DNA of 59,174 bases from Erysipelotrichaceae bacterium (lineage in GTDB: Bacteria > Bacillota_I > Bacilli_A > Erysipelotrichales > Erysipelotrichaceae): the NCBI GenBank assembly GCA_017431405.1, contig JAFRLB010000011.1, positions 1 to 59,174 of the forward strand, written 5' to 3'. Of this stretch, positions 41,884 to 51,328 are shown piece after piece (within the stretch, counting starts at the first letter, position 1; every line of letters begins with the position of its first letter). The translations under genes and the position numbers were made by a program. Below the pieces are notes generated by a model. The model was not told where the DNA came from. It made no database searches and saw only the letters and a program-made list of their open reading frames with translations.

Positions 41884-42957
41884 TTACTGTTCTTCAAACA
41901 GTTTCTTAAGATTTACATCAAATGGCGGATAAATGATTCCCTTATCCGTAATGATGGCAGTTAATAATTCATGATCTGTAACGTCAAAGGCCGGGTTATA
42001 ACACTTAACCTCTTTTAAGGCCATTGGTTCAGCATACCACATTGATCTGATCTCCTCAGGATCTCTTAATTCAATCTTGATGTGGTCGCCATCAGGACAG
42101 TTCATGTCAATGGTGCTGGTTGGTCCCAAGGTATAGAATGGGATGCCATAATGCTTAGCCAAGATTGCAACTCCTGAAGTACCGATCTTATTGGCAAAGT
42201 CACCGTTTGCGGCAATGCGGTCACAGCCGACAAAACAGGCCTGTACCCAACCGTTCTTCATGACTATTGAAGCCATGTTATCACAAATCAAGGTTACGTC
42301 TACGCCAGCCTTCTGCAGCTCGTAGGAAGTTAGTCTTGCCCCCTGTAACAAAGGTCTGGTTTCATCGGAAAACACCTTGAAGTCAATTCCTCTTTCCTTG
42401 CCTAACATCATCGGTCCAATTGCCGTACCGTACTTGGAAGTAGCCAATGGGCCGGCATTACAATGCGTCAATACACCATCACCCGGTTTCAATAATGAAA
42501 GACCGTATTCAGAAATGCGGGTACACATTTCAATGTCTTCATCATGAATGGCAACACTTTCCTTATATAATAGTTTCTTTATTTCAGAAACAGGCAGTTC
42601 CCTATTGTCTTCAACTACCTTCATCATTCTCTTCGCTGCCCAGCTTAAGTTAACAGCGGTAGGACGAGAAGAAACAATGTAGTCAGTCTGTTGTTTCAGC
42701 TCTTCATAAAAAGAATCATAATCTGTTTTTTCACTTCTTAATGCCAAGACGTAAATGCCGTAACCGGCACAGATGCCAATGGCTGGTGCACCTCTTACAG
42801 CCAGCGTCTTGATTGCCTGATAGATCTCTTCAGGTGTCTTTAATTCACAGTAGACCTGATTATTTGGCAATAGGCGCTGATCAATGATGACAACACTTTT
42901 TTCATCTTCAGAAAGATGAACACTGCATGCATTTCTGTCTTCTAATGTTACTGTCAT
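41884..42957 (-). CDS. mtnA: S-methyl-5-thioribose-1-phosphate isomerase
   Basis: 357 residues, eIF2B-like fold. Signature [35 protein letters not shown] with the catalytic Cys, [14 protein letters not shown], and the catalytic Asp in [10 protein letters not shown]. Isomerises methylthioribose-1-P (or 5-deoxyribose-1-P) to the ribulose form. Other genes of the methionine salvage pathway (mtnB, mtnC, mtnD) are not in this window. GGGAGTG before the ATG. Confidence 0.94.
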   Translation of the reverse strand: MTVTLEDRNACSVHLSEDEKSVVIIDQRLLPNNQVYCELKTPEEIYQAIKTLAVRGAPAIGICAGYGIYVLALRSEKTDYDSFYEELKQQTDYIVSSRPTAVNLSWAAKRMMKVVEDNRELPVSEIKKLLYKESVAIHDEDIEMCTRISEYGLSLLKPGDGVLTHCNAGPLATSKYGTAIGPMMLGKERGIDFKVFSDETRPLLQGARLTSYELQKAGVDVTLICDNMASIVMKNGWVQACFVGCDRIAANGDFANKIGTSGVAILAKHYGIPFYTLGPTSTIDMNCPDGDHIKIELRDPEEIRSMWYAEPMALKEVKCYNPAFDVTDHELLTAIITDKGIIYPPFDVNLKKLFEEQ

Positions 42958-43055
42958 GTTACACTCCCGTTACAAAATATTATAATAAATGTATATACTT
43001 ATAGATTAATTCTAACCGCTATTCTTTTGCCTTGTCAACTTATTAGAACCAACAA

Positions 43056-43076
43056 AAAATCCCCGGCGGGGATTTT
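43056..43076 (-). terminator. terminator upstream of mtnA
   Basis: AAAATCCCC, GGC, GGGGATTTT. Symmetrical, ends the gene on the right. Confidence 0.85.
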
Positions 43077-43091
43077 AAGTTTTAACTGTTA

Positions 43092-43637
43092 TTAGATTCT
43101 TTTTTCTAAAGAATTACCATATTTGGCAATGTGATATAACAGATAGATTTCAACTGCATTGACTAAGAATGTCAGGTTGAAAGAAGTAGCTGATGAACCG
43201 ATTGGAGTACCATTTACAGTTAACTTTGAAGCCATTGTCTGTAAAACAACTGCACCAACGATACCAATTAAACCACCGATGATCTGAAGGCGTGCAGCTG
43301 ATAATAAAGCGGCAACACACTTGTCAGAGAATGGTCTTTCTTCCTTACATTCAGATAAGGCAACTCTGGTCTTAACAGTACCAATAATTGCGAATACTAC
43401 TGTTACCAGGCTTAATGCGATGACGATCATGATGATTGGCTTTATCGCATCCATTTCTGCAGGTGTCATTGTACCACCGCTGATTGTGATAGCGTTTCCT
43501 GTCTTAGCGGCAATATCAGAGAAATTACCGATGAAGGCTAAAAATACTTCTACTCCTACTAATATGACACATGCAAGTACTTCAAATACTAATGCAATTG
43601 AGCACCATACTCTTAAAAATCCTGCTGTTTTTCTCAT
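43092..43637 (-). CDS. four-helix membrane protein of unknown function
   Basis: 181 residues with hydrophobic helices near 8-35, 65-85, 105-130 and 145-165, and a conserved-looking cytosolic loop CKEERPFSDKCVAALLSAARLQ between helices 2 and 3 (rather like DUF2975-type proteins, not certain). AGGAGG upstream. Stands between mtnA and the kinase gene but has its own terminator. Confidence 0.72.
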   Translation of the reverse strand: MRKTAGFLRVWCSIALVFEVLACVILVGVEVFLAFIGNFSDIAAKTGNAITISGGTMTPAEMDAIKPIIMIVIALSLVTVVFAIIGTVKTRVALSECKEERPFSDKCVAALLSAARLQIIGGLIGIVGAVVLQTMASKLTVNGTPIGSSATSFNLTFLVNAVEIYLLYHIAKYGNSLEKRI

Positions 43638-43787
43638 TTTAAAAATCCTCCTAACAATTCTATTTAAGCATTATTTCACAAAATAGGCAATAAGTATCGT
43701 GCAGGAAGAACTGTCTGACGTATTGACAACCTTATCAACTTCACAAGGGTGTTTGATTGAGATATCAATGCTGAGTAAACAGATGAT

Positions 43788-43815
43788 AATACTGGTAATC
43801 ACCAGTATTTTTTAC
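43788..43815. terminator. hairpin after the kinase gene
   Basis: AATACTGGT (43788-43796) and ACCAGTATT (43801-43809). The T run is better on the plus strand. Confidence 0.6.
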
Positions 43816-44777
43816 TTCATGCACAGTTTTAAATAATCAGCAACCTTTGCCTTATCCTTCTTTAACAGATAGATATAGGCACAGACATTTGGATATTGAG
43901 AGATCATTGCCAGTTTTCTGTAATAAGGCAATATTCTCTTCTCAAGTTCATTCATTTCATATTTAAGGTTCATTAGATCAAGGTATTCATTTTGTTTGTT
44001 CATTACCTTTTCATACAGTTCATTAACAGTCAGACTGTCAAAATCTGTTTCTTCGACTGTGACATTACTTTCGCAACAGAACTGATTGATTATTACTTCA
44101 GTACCGGCCATGTTGAAATCGATGAGGCCATGAAAATGGCCATCCCTGACCAGAATGTTAGACTCATTCAAATCACCCTGTATGACGCATTCAGGAAGTT
44201 CATCAAGATGCTCAGCCATTACTTCTCTTATTTCCTCATTTGTCCTGGCTAATTCATCAGCCAGTTCATTTTCACCATGTTGCCTTAATGCATTTATAAG
44301 CAAATTGAGGTTTTCCTGTTTTTCATCAATTTCATTATCCAGTGGTGCAAGTTTTATTACACTCCACATTGATCTGGTATTGATCAGATCAACATTTTTA
44401 TATTGCTGAGCAAACTCACCGTTTCTTATGAAGACTTCTTTAATTATTTCTTCCTTTTCATTAATTTCAGGCAAGGTCTTTTCATTAATGTAATCAGTCA
44501 GATAACAGACCTTATCTTCCCAAGTTAAAAGATACCTGCCATCTTTGTTACGGTATAAGGCTGGAGCCTTTATGCCCATGTAATTATACCTTTTCTGTAA
44601 ACGGTCAATTTCTGCCAGTCTTTCCTCAGTAAGTGAAGCACTGTTCACTCTTAAGACATAACGTTCATTGATTATGTAATTCATACGAAAATCTTCCTCA
44701 CGTGAGGAATCAATGACTTTGCAGCCTGTTATTTCTTCATCAATGTACTTGCTGAACAGTTCGCTTACATATTTCAT
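43812..44777 (-). CDS. aminoglycoside phosphotransferase-fold kinase
   Basis: 321 residues of the APH/choline-kinase fold, with YVLRVNSASL in the N-lobe, catalytic QGDLNESNILV and metal-binding GLIDFNMAG. Phosphorylates a small alcohol, sugar or amine that sequence alone does not reveal. MtnK, homoserine kinase ThrB2 and choline kinases share the fold. mtnA lies nearby but another gene intervenes, so a methylthioribose role is only a possibility. No ribosome binding site is obvious; it starts 13 nt after the gene upstream. Confidence 0.82.
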   Translation of the reverse strand: MKYVSELFSKYIDEEITGCKVIDSSREEDFRMNYIINERYVLRVNSASLTEERLAEIDRLQKRYNYMGIKAPALYRNKDGRYLLTWEDKVCYLTDYINEKTLPEINEKEEIIKEVFIRNGEFAQQYKNVDLINTRSMWSVIKLAPLDNEIDEKQENLNLLINALRQHGENELADELARTNEEIREVMAEHLDELPECVIQGDLNESNILVRDGHFHGLIDFNMAGTEVIINQFCCESNVTVEETDFDSLTVNELYEKVMNKQNEYLDLMNLKYEMNELEKRILPYYRKLAMISQYPNVCAYIYLLKKDKAKVADYLKLCMK

Positions 44778-44790
44778 GTTGAGTGTTTAA

Positions 44791-45126
44791 CTAAATATTG
44801 TCTTCTTCCTTATCAGCCACCATTTTTTCGGTAGCCTGAGCAATTCTTTCAGAATTTGTAACCAGTCTGGCTAAGGCCATTGCGCTGAGATAGCCCAGAT
44901 AGCTTAAGAAATAGCCAAGAACGACTTCTGCTACGGCAGCTAAGACAAATACCAGGAACATGTCAAAACGCCAGCTTAAGTACGCAAAGGCTGTAAGAAG
45001 TGTAAATAGAGCTCCAACAATGCTTACGCCAAAGCCAATGAAGAACATTATTCTGGCTATCTTTTCAAGTTTTGGGCCAATGCTGCTCTTATCGTCTAAA
45101 AATGCGAAAAATCTTTTAAAATCCAT
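44791..45126 (-). CDS. small membrane protein
   Basis: 111 residues with two long hydrophobic segments (about 28-50 and 57-85) and charged ends; C-terminal tail rich in Lys and Glu. Not recognised. AGGAGT site before the ATG. Directly ahead of the kinase gene on the same strand, probably co-transcribed. Confidence 0.68.
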   Translation of the reverse strand: MDFKRFFAFLDDKSSIGPKLEKIARIMFFIGFGVSIVGALFTLLTAFAYLSWRFDMFLVFVLAAVAEVVLGYFLSYLGYLSAMALARLVTNSERIAQATEKMVADKEEDNI

Positions 45127-45200
45127 ATTATTACTCCTTTACTCACTATTGTTCATATTATACCCTATATTGTTACAAAAAAACTTTAAGTATTGATCAT

Positions 45201-45229
45201 AAAAAAGTCTCTGTCATGAAACAGAGACT
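45201..45229 (-). terminator. terminator of nrdDG
   Basis: AGTCTCTGT and ACAGAGACT arms. On the minus strand six T follow. Confidence 0.88.
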
Positions 45230-45234
45230 ATCTT

Positions 45235-45723
45235 TTAATCTAAGTCTAATACCTTAACGGTATCTTTTGAATTCTGAACGTCAATGATTCTTTGATTTGA
45301 AGAACCTCTGAATGCTAGTGAGACATCTCTTAAGCGTTCGATGAACCTGCCGTCAACACAGACATCCACATACTTCATGACTTCTAGATCTTTTACATCT
45401 TCAAAGTCATAACCTGTATATAACCAGATGTTCTTTTCCGGGAAACGCTCTTTCACTTTTTCAGCGATTTTAGCTATGGTTTCCCTGTTTGATGGATATA
45501 ATGGGTCGCCTCCGGTTAAGGTCAGACCTTCAATGAACTGATTGTCCATTAATGACAGTAACAGCTCCATTGTCTCCTCATCAAATGGCTTACCGGCCTT
45601 TTCATCCCAGGTTTCCTTGTTATGGCAGCCTTCGCAACGGTTTTCGCAGCCGGCACACCATAAGATTACTCTCCAGCCAAGCCCGTTACTTAAGCTGGAA
45701 CTTTCTATTTTAATGTAATTCAT
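45235..45723 (-). CDS. nrdG: anaerobic ribonucleotide reductase activating enzyme
   Basis: 162-residue radical SAM protein. The [4Fe-4S] motif CENRCEGC (Cys26, 30, 33) is preceded by WCAG. GLTLTGGDPLYP follows. It installs the glycyl radical on NrdD with SAM, releasing 5'-deoxyadenosine. Starts at ATG 45723 after GAGGTG, 14 nt behind nrdD. Confidence 0.95.
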   Translation of the reverse strand: MNYIKIESSSLSNGLGWRVILWCAGCENRCEGCHNKETWDEKAGKPFDEETMELLLSLMDNQFIEGLTLTGGDPLYPSNRETIAKIAEKVKERFPEKNIWLYTGYDFEDVKDLEVMKYVDVCVDGRFIERLRDVSLAFRGSSNQRIIDVQNSKDTVKVLDLD

Positions 45724-45737
45724 AAGCACACCTCAGA

Positions 45738-47945
45738 CTACTGGTAAATGTGATTATGCTTTACACGCATTTCAGTTTCCTGCTGCTTGCCTAAGTTAAA
45801 GGCTGTGGTATAGTTGCCTGTTAAATAACCGGTAACTCTTCTTAAGCGCTGAATGTTATGAGAGCCGCACATAGGGCAGGCATCATTGAATTCATCGGTA
45901 TAGCCGCAATCCAGACAGATGTCATTTGGAATGTTGATGGCGAAGTAAGGAATGTCCTTATCCATGGCGTAGTTAACTAATTCTTCCAGAGCTTCAATGT
46001 TATGTTTGGAAGTGCTTTCCAGTTCTACGTAAGTAATGCAGCCGGCATTTGAATAGCCTGTTAACTGGCTTTCAATGTCGATCTTTTCAAACGGTGTGAT
46101 TTCCTTCCATACCGGTACATGAATTGAGTTGGTAAAGAACTTACGGTCGGAAACATTCTTGATTACGCCATACTTTTCCTGGAACTTCTTCATGGCTGTA
46201 AAGCAAAGATTTTCAGCCGGTGTATAGTAAACACCGAAGTTCAGGCTGTACTGCTTCTTGAATTCAGTACATCTCTGTAAGAACAGAGCTTCAATTTTCT
46301 TGGCTAATTCCATGCCCTTTTCACTGGTCTGATCTTCACCAATCAGAATCTGTAAGGTTTCTGCCAGACCTAACTGACCGATTACGATGGTACCGTGCTT
46401 TAAGGCGCTTCTGATTCCTTCTTCAGGAACATAGCCTTCCATGGTGCCGTTTTCATACATGAATCTGGCTGATTCCATTGGCTGTGAACAGATCCATTCA
46501 AATCTTTCCAGTAACATGTCCTTCGCTTCATGAATCTTTTCATCTAACAGATCCATGAAATCTTCAACCAGATCACCGTTTTCCTTTAAGGCCTGCTTGG
46601 CTTCCATGGCCAATGTTGGCATGATGATGGTTACCGGGCAGATGTTGCCTCTGCCGTCCTTTAACTGACCGAAGCCGTTAATGTCAAAGCCATTGGAAGT
46701 ACGGCAGCCCATGGTGCTCATGTAGGTATTTGGATCATTAATGTCATAGCCGGCATTATTGCTCCAGTCAACGTTTACATAGTTAGGATATAAACGTAAT
46801 GAAGTTGACTTTAAGGCTAATCTGAACAGGTCATAGTTAGGGTCACCAGGCTTGCGGTTAACGCCCTTCATGCACTGGAAGATGCCGCATGGGAAGATAG
46901 GTGTCTTATGTAATGAACCTAAGCCTTCAATTGAAACATCCAGTAATTCCCTGGTTACCATTCTACCCTCTTCCAAAGTACAGGTACCGTAGTTAATTGA
47001 AGAGAAAGGTAACTGCTGGCCGCTTCTTGACTGTAAGGTATTTAAGTTATGATACATTGCCTCAACTGCCTGATGAATTTCCTTAACTGTCATGTCCATG
47101 GCATACTTGTATGCCTTTGGATGAGAAGTATAAACTTCATCATTGATAGAAACATCAGCGGCCTTTTCCTTGTCAAAAGGCAAAGCATCTGTATTGTCTT
47201 CAATGTAGTTCAAGCCATCCTTGAAATGCTTATAGAAAGAGTAACGGACATATGGAACCATGGTCCAGTCAAGGTGTGTTGCACTGACACCGCCAAACTG
47301 CTGCAGGCTCTGTAACTGCATGATCACAGCTACCAGCTGCATGGCTGTATTAACGCTTCTTGGCGGACGTACGTCAGTCTGACGGGTCTTAAAGCCGTTC
47401 TTTAAGATCTTATCAAATGGAATGCTTAAACAGTTGTGCATGCCTACGGCATATGAATCCAGGTCGTGAATGTAGATTTCATTGTTCAGATGGTTGTTTC
47501 TGGCCATTTCACTCATGCAGTTGTATAAGGCATAGTCCTTGGTAACGACACGGTTTGCCTCATTCATTCTGCCGCTGAAAGAACGTTCATCCAGGTTGGC
47601 ATTCTGATTTTCAACGTTAGTGGCATTTAACTTTTCAGAAATGTCACTCATCAGCTTGCTTCTGCTCTGACGGATCCTTTCTCTGTCATAACGGTAACGG
47701 ATGTAGCTTCTGGCAACATCGGTCAGACCGCTTTCCATTAACTTGGCTTCAACCATGTCCTGAAGCTTTTCAATTTCAATGATACGGGTATTGTTATTGA
47801 TCAGATACTTTTCAATATCCAGGGCAATGTCTTCGGCCTTATCTTCTTCAACGCAGTTAACAGACTTCATTGCGGCCTTAATGGCATCAGTGATCTTCTC
47901 TGAATTGAACTGCTGTAATTTTCCATTTCTCTTTCTTACTTTCAT
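45738..47945 (-). CDS. nrdD: anaerobic ribonucleoside-triphosphate reductase
   Basis: 735 residues. N-terminal ATP cone (about 1-95: KVRKRNGKLQQFN), large barrel with the active-site cysteines, zinc site CLDCG...CPMCG near the C-terminus and the glycyl-radical loop RVTGYL. Makes dNTPs without oxygen. The start ATG 47945 has AGGAGA upstream. The longer reading from 47978 lacks one. A leader hairpin precedes it. Confidence 0.96.
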   Translation of the reverse strand: MKVRKRNGKLQQFNSEKITDAIKAAMKSVNCVEEDKAEDIALDIEKYLINNNTRIIEIEKLQDMVEAKLMESGLTDVARSYIRYRYDRERIRQSRSKLMSDISEKLNATNVENQNANLDERSFSGRMNEANRVVTKDYALYNCMSEMARNNHLNNEIYIHDLDSYAVGMHNCLSIPFDKILKNGFKTRQTDVRPPRSVNTAMQLVAVIMQLQSLQQFGGVSATHLDWTMVPYVRYSFYKHFKDGLNYIEDNTDALPFDKEKAADVSINDEVYTSHPKAYKYAMDMTVKEIHQAVEAMYHNLNTLQSRSGQQLPFSSINYGTCTLEEGRMVTRELLDVSIEGLGSLHKTPIFPCGIFQCMKGVNRKPGDPNYDLFRLALKSTSLRLYPNYVNVDWSNNAGYDINDPNTYMSTMGCRTSNGFDINGFGQLKDGRGNICPVTIIMPTLAMEAKQALKENGDLVEDFMDLLDEKIHEAKDMLLERFEWICSQPMESARFMYENGTMEGYVPEEGIRSALKHGTIVIGQLGLAETLQILIGEDQTSEKGMELAKKIEALFLQRCTEFKKQYSLNFGVYYTPAENLCFTAMKKFQEKYGVIKNVSDRKFFTNSIHVPVWKEITPFEKIDIESQLTGYSNAGCITYVELESTSKHNIEALEELVNYAMDKDIPYFAINIPNDICLDCGYTDEFNDACPMCGSHNIQRLRRVTGYLTGNYTTAFNLGKQQETEMRVKHNHIYQ

Positions 47946-47992
47946 GCTTTTTCTCCTAAACCAGCTCTTTTTGGGCATAAAAAAAATTTCAT

Positions 47993-48018
47993 TTTCCTGA
48001 AGTCTGATTCTCAGGAAA
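47993..48018 (-). promoter_or_regulatory. hairpin in the nrdD leader
   Basis: TTTCCTGA (47993-48000) and TCAGGAAA (48011-48018) pair across a 10-nt loop. On the minus strand an eight-T run follows five bases later, so this may be an attenuator. Confidence 0.45.
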
Positions 48019-48049
48019 TCAAAATTCGTGTTTTTCTAATTACAAATAG

Positions 48050-48078
48050 ATTCTAGCAAATCTCCACTTAAAAGACAA
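48050..48078 (-). promoter_or_regulatory. nrdD promoter
   Basis: On the minus strand TTGTCT (48078-48073), 17-bp spacer, TAGAAT (48055-48050). Confidence 0.6.
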
Positions 48079-48126
48079 TAATAAAACACCTAAATAGTTG
48101 GAAATCCAACCTTTTTTCACTAACAG

Positions 48127-48462
48127 CTACAATATGGCAATTACCGCCATTAACATTCTGGTTGATAAATACCCGTCAATGACATATGCCCAACGTCCGT
48201 CAGGGTAGTGTATCCTGTTACCGTCAATTCGATATACCCAGCGTCCCTGGGCATCATAGACATAGGTGCCGTCAAATCTGTAGAGCCATCTGCCGTCGGC
48301 ATAATTGATCCTGTCGCCATCCAGGCGGTAAAGCCAGCGGCCACTGGCATCACAAACATAATTGCCATCTAACCTGAACAGCCATCTTCCTGTAGCGTCA
48401 TTTATTCTTTCTCCGTCCACCTGTAAAAACCAGGCACCGTTACTTCTGTTGATTCTGGTCAT
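48127..48462 (-). CDS. protein of six 16-residue GRWLYRxDG repeats
   Basis: 111 residues, almost entirely six tandem repeats of the pattern D-A-x-GRWLYR-(L/I/F)-DG-x-x-(I/V), where x-x-I/V alternates between RI and YV. Each unit looks like a beta hairpin with a Trp-Leu-Tyr strand. No signal peptide. Rotates with the 48-bp repeat in the DNA. Function unknown; the architecture suggests a solenoid or propeller-like binding protein. Start at ATG 48462, as GAGGTG is right upstream of it. Confidence 0.72.
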   Translation of the reverse strand: MTRINRSNGAWFLQVDGERINDATGRWLFRLDGNYVCDASGRWLYRLDGDRINYADGRWLYRFDGTYVYDAQGRWVYRIDGNRIHYPDGRWAYVIDGYLSTRMLMAVIAIL

Positions 48463-48542
48463 GTTGCACCTCATTCACATATTATTACATTCTCTGTCAA
48501 CTTATGATAATTATAACATACGTGATATAATTAGATTAACTT

Positions 48543-49982
48543 ATGAAAAATATAGCTAAGAATTACATATTAATAAACATATTGCTTTCCATCATTAACA
48601 TGGGACTGTTAATGACAGGCACTGATTTCTGGTACTGGTTTCCTTTGCTCAATGCCCTGTTACTGGTTCTGTGGTATTTTCTTGTGGTCAGAAACAGCAT
48701 CGACAATAAGCTGTTTTCGTTTTACTTGTATTTAACCGTAGGCGTATTTCTTTTATTCTCACTTCTTTTAAAACTTAAGGGCGGACAGCTTTCATCACCG
48801 ATTCTGTTACTGCTGTTTGTACCTTTGTTTCCATTTCTGCCTTTCCTTCTGTTTGCGGTATTGTTACCGGAGCCTGTGTATTATTTAATTGGTGCAACCT
48901 TACTGTTACACTGTCTGATACTATTCATCTGTCTTAAGGGAAACAATATCTTCAAACAGGCTTTAACCGGTCTTTTAGCCATCGGGTTATGCTGTGTATT
49001 TTCCATACACACCTATAGTAACCGTGATGAAATAAAATATGGCGGACATGGCTTTAAATACATGAACGGCTATTCCAGTACTGATTTCACAGGTTACCAT
49101 GTTTACTCAGAACCAACTAAGCTGGTAACTCTTGACCATGTTCCTGAAACATACATAACAGAAGAAAGTGACATGCCGATAATGGATGGTGCAGAAGCAT
49201 GTTACCCGGTATACGCTGCCGTTGCCAAAGCCATCTATAAGGACATCGACAAAATAGAACTGGAATATCTGAAGCAGGATAAAGTCTATTATAATGGCAA
49301 AATCGTTACTTTTACCAATACCGTACGAGGATATGACCGGCTGGTGGATGGAGAATGTGACATGCTTTTCGGAGCCCGTCCTTCCAAACAACAGATCGAT
49401 TATGCCACATCAATGAACGTTGAATATGAACTTACGGAAATAGGAAAGGAAGCCTTTGTCTTCTTTGTAGAAAAGGATAACCCGGTAGACAGTCTGACTT
49501 CTGAACAGTTAAGAGCCATATATCATGGTGACATTACCAACTGGAAAGACGTTGGCGGTAAAAATGAAAAGATAGTAGCCTTCCAGAGACCTGAAGGTTC
49601 CGGAAGTCAGACCATGATGCTTTATTTCATGAAAGATGTTTCCTTGAAGGAGCCAAAGACCTATGAAAAATTCAGTGCCATGGGTGGCATTGTAAAACAG
49701 GTTGCCAATTATAATAATGAAGATGGCGCCTTAGGCTACTCTTTCCGTTATTTCATTGAAGGCTTAATGGAAGAAGAAAACGTCAAGTTATTAGGCATAG
49801 ACGGCGTTGCCCCTACGATAGAGAACATCAAGAACGGCTCATATCCGTTAACTACCGGTCTTTACTGCATAACCAGGGCAAATGATCCAAACCCTAATGT
49901 TCGTAAGGTTCTGGATTTCCTGTTAAGTGAAGACGGACAATACATAATTGAACAGACCGGCTATGCCCCGCTTTCAGAATAA
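48543..49982 (+). CDS. membrane-tethered PstS-like phosphate-binding protein
   Basis: 479 residues. The first 160 residues form about five hydrophobic helices, replacing a signal peptide. Residues about 185-475 form a PBP_like_2/PstS domain on the outer face with RGYDRLVDGECDMLFGARPS, ITNWKDVGG and RPEGSGSQTM, the phosphate-loop signature. Unlike normal PstS there are no pstC or pstA genes nearby, so it may be a sensor rather than part of an ABC transporter. TATAAT at 48526 is 11 nt before the ATG with no ribosome binding site. Confidence 0.85.
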   Translation: MKNIAKNYILINILLSIINMGLLMTGTDFWYWFPLLNALLLVLWYFLVVRNSIDNKLFSFYLYLTVGVFLLFSLLLKLKGGQLSSPILLLLFVPLFPFLPFLLFAVLLPEPVYYLIGATLLLHCLILFICLKGNNIFKQALTGLLAIGLCCVFSIHTYSNRDEIKYGGHGFKYMNGYSSTDFTGYHVYSEPTKLVTLDHVPETYITEESDMPIMDGAEACYPVYAAVAKAIYKDIDKIELEYLKQDKVYYNGKIVTFTNTVRGYDRLVDGECDMLFGARPSKQQIDYATSMNVEYELTEIGKEAFVFFVEKDNPVDSLTSEQLRAIYHGDITNWKDVGGKNEKIVAFQRPEGSGSQTMMLYFMKDVSLKEPKTYEKFSAMGGIVKQVANYNNEDGALGYSFRYFIEGLMEEENVKLLGIDGVAPTIENIKNGSYPLTTGLYCITRANDPNPNVRKVLDFLLSEDGQYIIEQTGYAPLSE

Positions 49983-49989
49983 ATAACAT

Positions 49990-51312
49990 ATGAAATCAAG
50001 AATACTTAAAATAGATTACCCAAACAAAGACATTCAGAAAGTACAGATAATTACCTTTGATGACTGGAATAAACTGCATTTCTTTTCACCTGTTTTTAAT
50101 GAAAGAGCCTTTGAACAGTTTGTCTACATTTACCGCAACAACATGGTAGATGCCTTCCCTTTCATCTTTGGTAATGTGGTTCTGTTTTACTTACCGGATG
50201 ACTTTTCATTTGATTACGACATAGATGAAGAAAAATACGGTAAGATAACCGACGAGCTTACCAGGGCAACCATCTTACTAAAGGAAGGTGTCAGGTTCAT
50301 AAATAAGCAGCCACATTTTCTGAACAACACTTCCAAAGAGTTATATGAATACCTGGAAGAAAGGGGCTGTTTAAAGACCGCTTTCGGTAAGTTGAATACC
50401 ACCAAGATCGTACCGGTTGGAAAGAAAGCCGGTTTCCTTACCGAAACACACAAGGATGCCGCTCTTAAGGTCAACAGCAGTTTCTTCATCATGGATTTCA
50501 TTGATACAGCCACGGTCTTTGACCAGGTTGGCGAACCTTTTGGCTTAATGGTAAAAGACGGCAAGATCATTTCCCCGCCGCTGTATGACAGAGAAGCTCT
50601 CATTGTAAGAAATGATAAGGTTGAAATAAGAAAAGTAAGCTTAAGTGAATTAAGAATAATCATTAATGATGAGGAAATACAGGGAACCACATATTGCCGG
50701 CCAAAGTTCAGGATTACTCCAAAAGGAAATAAGGATGTCGTAATAATCGGCAGTAAGGTCGTCTGTGTTAAGAACAATGGTAACACCGAAATACCGGCAA
50801 GCGGCTTTGTCATTAAGGTAAATGAAGATGTAAATGTTAATCCCGGTGATGAAGTTATATATTCTGGAATGGAAGAAGTCAGCTTTGGGTTACAGGTTGG
50901 TAACAGCCTGATAATAGATGGTAAGAAAACCGAAAGATTCATTTCCCGCTTCTATGATTTTAAGAAACCGGGAATCAGTTATCCTCCTTCCCTATACCCT
51001 CTGAACTTCAGAAAGTCCCGTGCCCCACGCATTGCCTTAGGGGCTGACAAAGATAACAGGCCAATGATAATTTGGGCTGAAGGGGCTGGAAAATACGGAC
51101 ATGAAAAAGGAAAAGAAAGTAACGGGGTTTCATTAAAGGAAATGAGTGAAATATGCCAGATGGCTGACATGCACAATGGCATTAATCTGGATGGAGGCGG
51201 TTCTGCCCAGATATTACTGAAGAACAGCAGAAAGCTTAAGATATCTGACAGAGACCGTTACAGTTTTATAGAAAAGGAAAGAGCCGTGCCTATTGGCTTG
51301 GTCATCTATTGA
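49990..51312 (+). CDS. phosphodiester glycosidase (NAGPA/DUF2233) domain protein
   Basis: 440 residues with the C-terminal (about 240-440) domain of NAGPA-type phosphodiester glycosidases, showing NLDGGGSAQILL and RAVPIGLVIY. The N-terminal 180 residues are not recognised. No signal peptide, although the family often acts outside the cell. It follows the PstS-like gene by 7 nt and shares its mRNA. The pairing suggests that the two deal with a phosphodiester or phosphate sugar. Confidence 0.8.
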   Translation: MKSRILKIDYPNKDIQKVQIITFDDWNKLHFFSPVFNERAFEQFVYIYRNNMVDAFPFIFGNVVLFYLPDDFSFDYDIDEEKYGKITDELTRATILLKEGVRFINKQPHFLNNTSKELYEYLEERGCLKTAFGKLNTTKIVPVGKKAGFLTETHKDAALKVNSSFFIMDFIDTATVFDQVGEPFGLMVKDGKIISPPLYDREALIVRNDKVEIRKVSLSELRIIINDEEIQGTTYCRPKFRITPKGNKDVVIIGSKVVCVKNNGNTEIPASGFVIKVNEDVNVNPGDEVIYSGMEEVSFGLQVGNSLIIDGKKTERFISRFYDFKKPGISYPPSLYPLNFRKSRAPRIALGADKDNRPMIIWAEGAGKYGHEKGKESNGVSLKEMSEICQMADMHNGINLDGGGSAQILLKNSRKLKISDRDRYSFIEKERAVPIGLVIY

Positions 51313-51328
51313 CCTGCGGCTCTTTTTT
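51280..51328 (+). terminator. terminator overlapping the glycosidase 3' end
   Basis: AGAGCCG (51280-51286) and CGGCTCT (51317-51323) with an inner GGTC/GACC stem (51300-51303, 51311-51314), followed by T. Confidence 0.7.

Noticed and set aside
47946..48126. NrdR box upstream of nrdD
   Set aside because: A stretch like ACACGAATTTTGAT is only loosely similar and there is no second box at the usual helical distance.
48127..48462. 48-bp repeats as a CRISPR array
   Set aside because: The units are contiguous, degenerate at third codon positions and open in one frame. There are no spacers, so it is a coding repeat.
50214..50942. 242-codon leftward frame opposite the glycosidase gene
   Set aside because: Low-complexity Ser/Leu/Pro composition, no ribosome binding site; an artefact of the coding strand.
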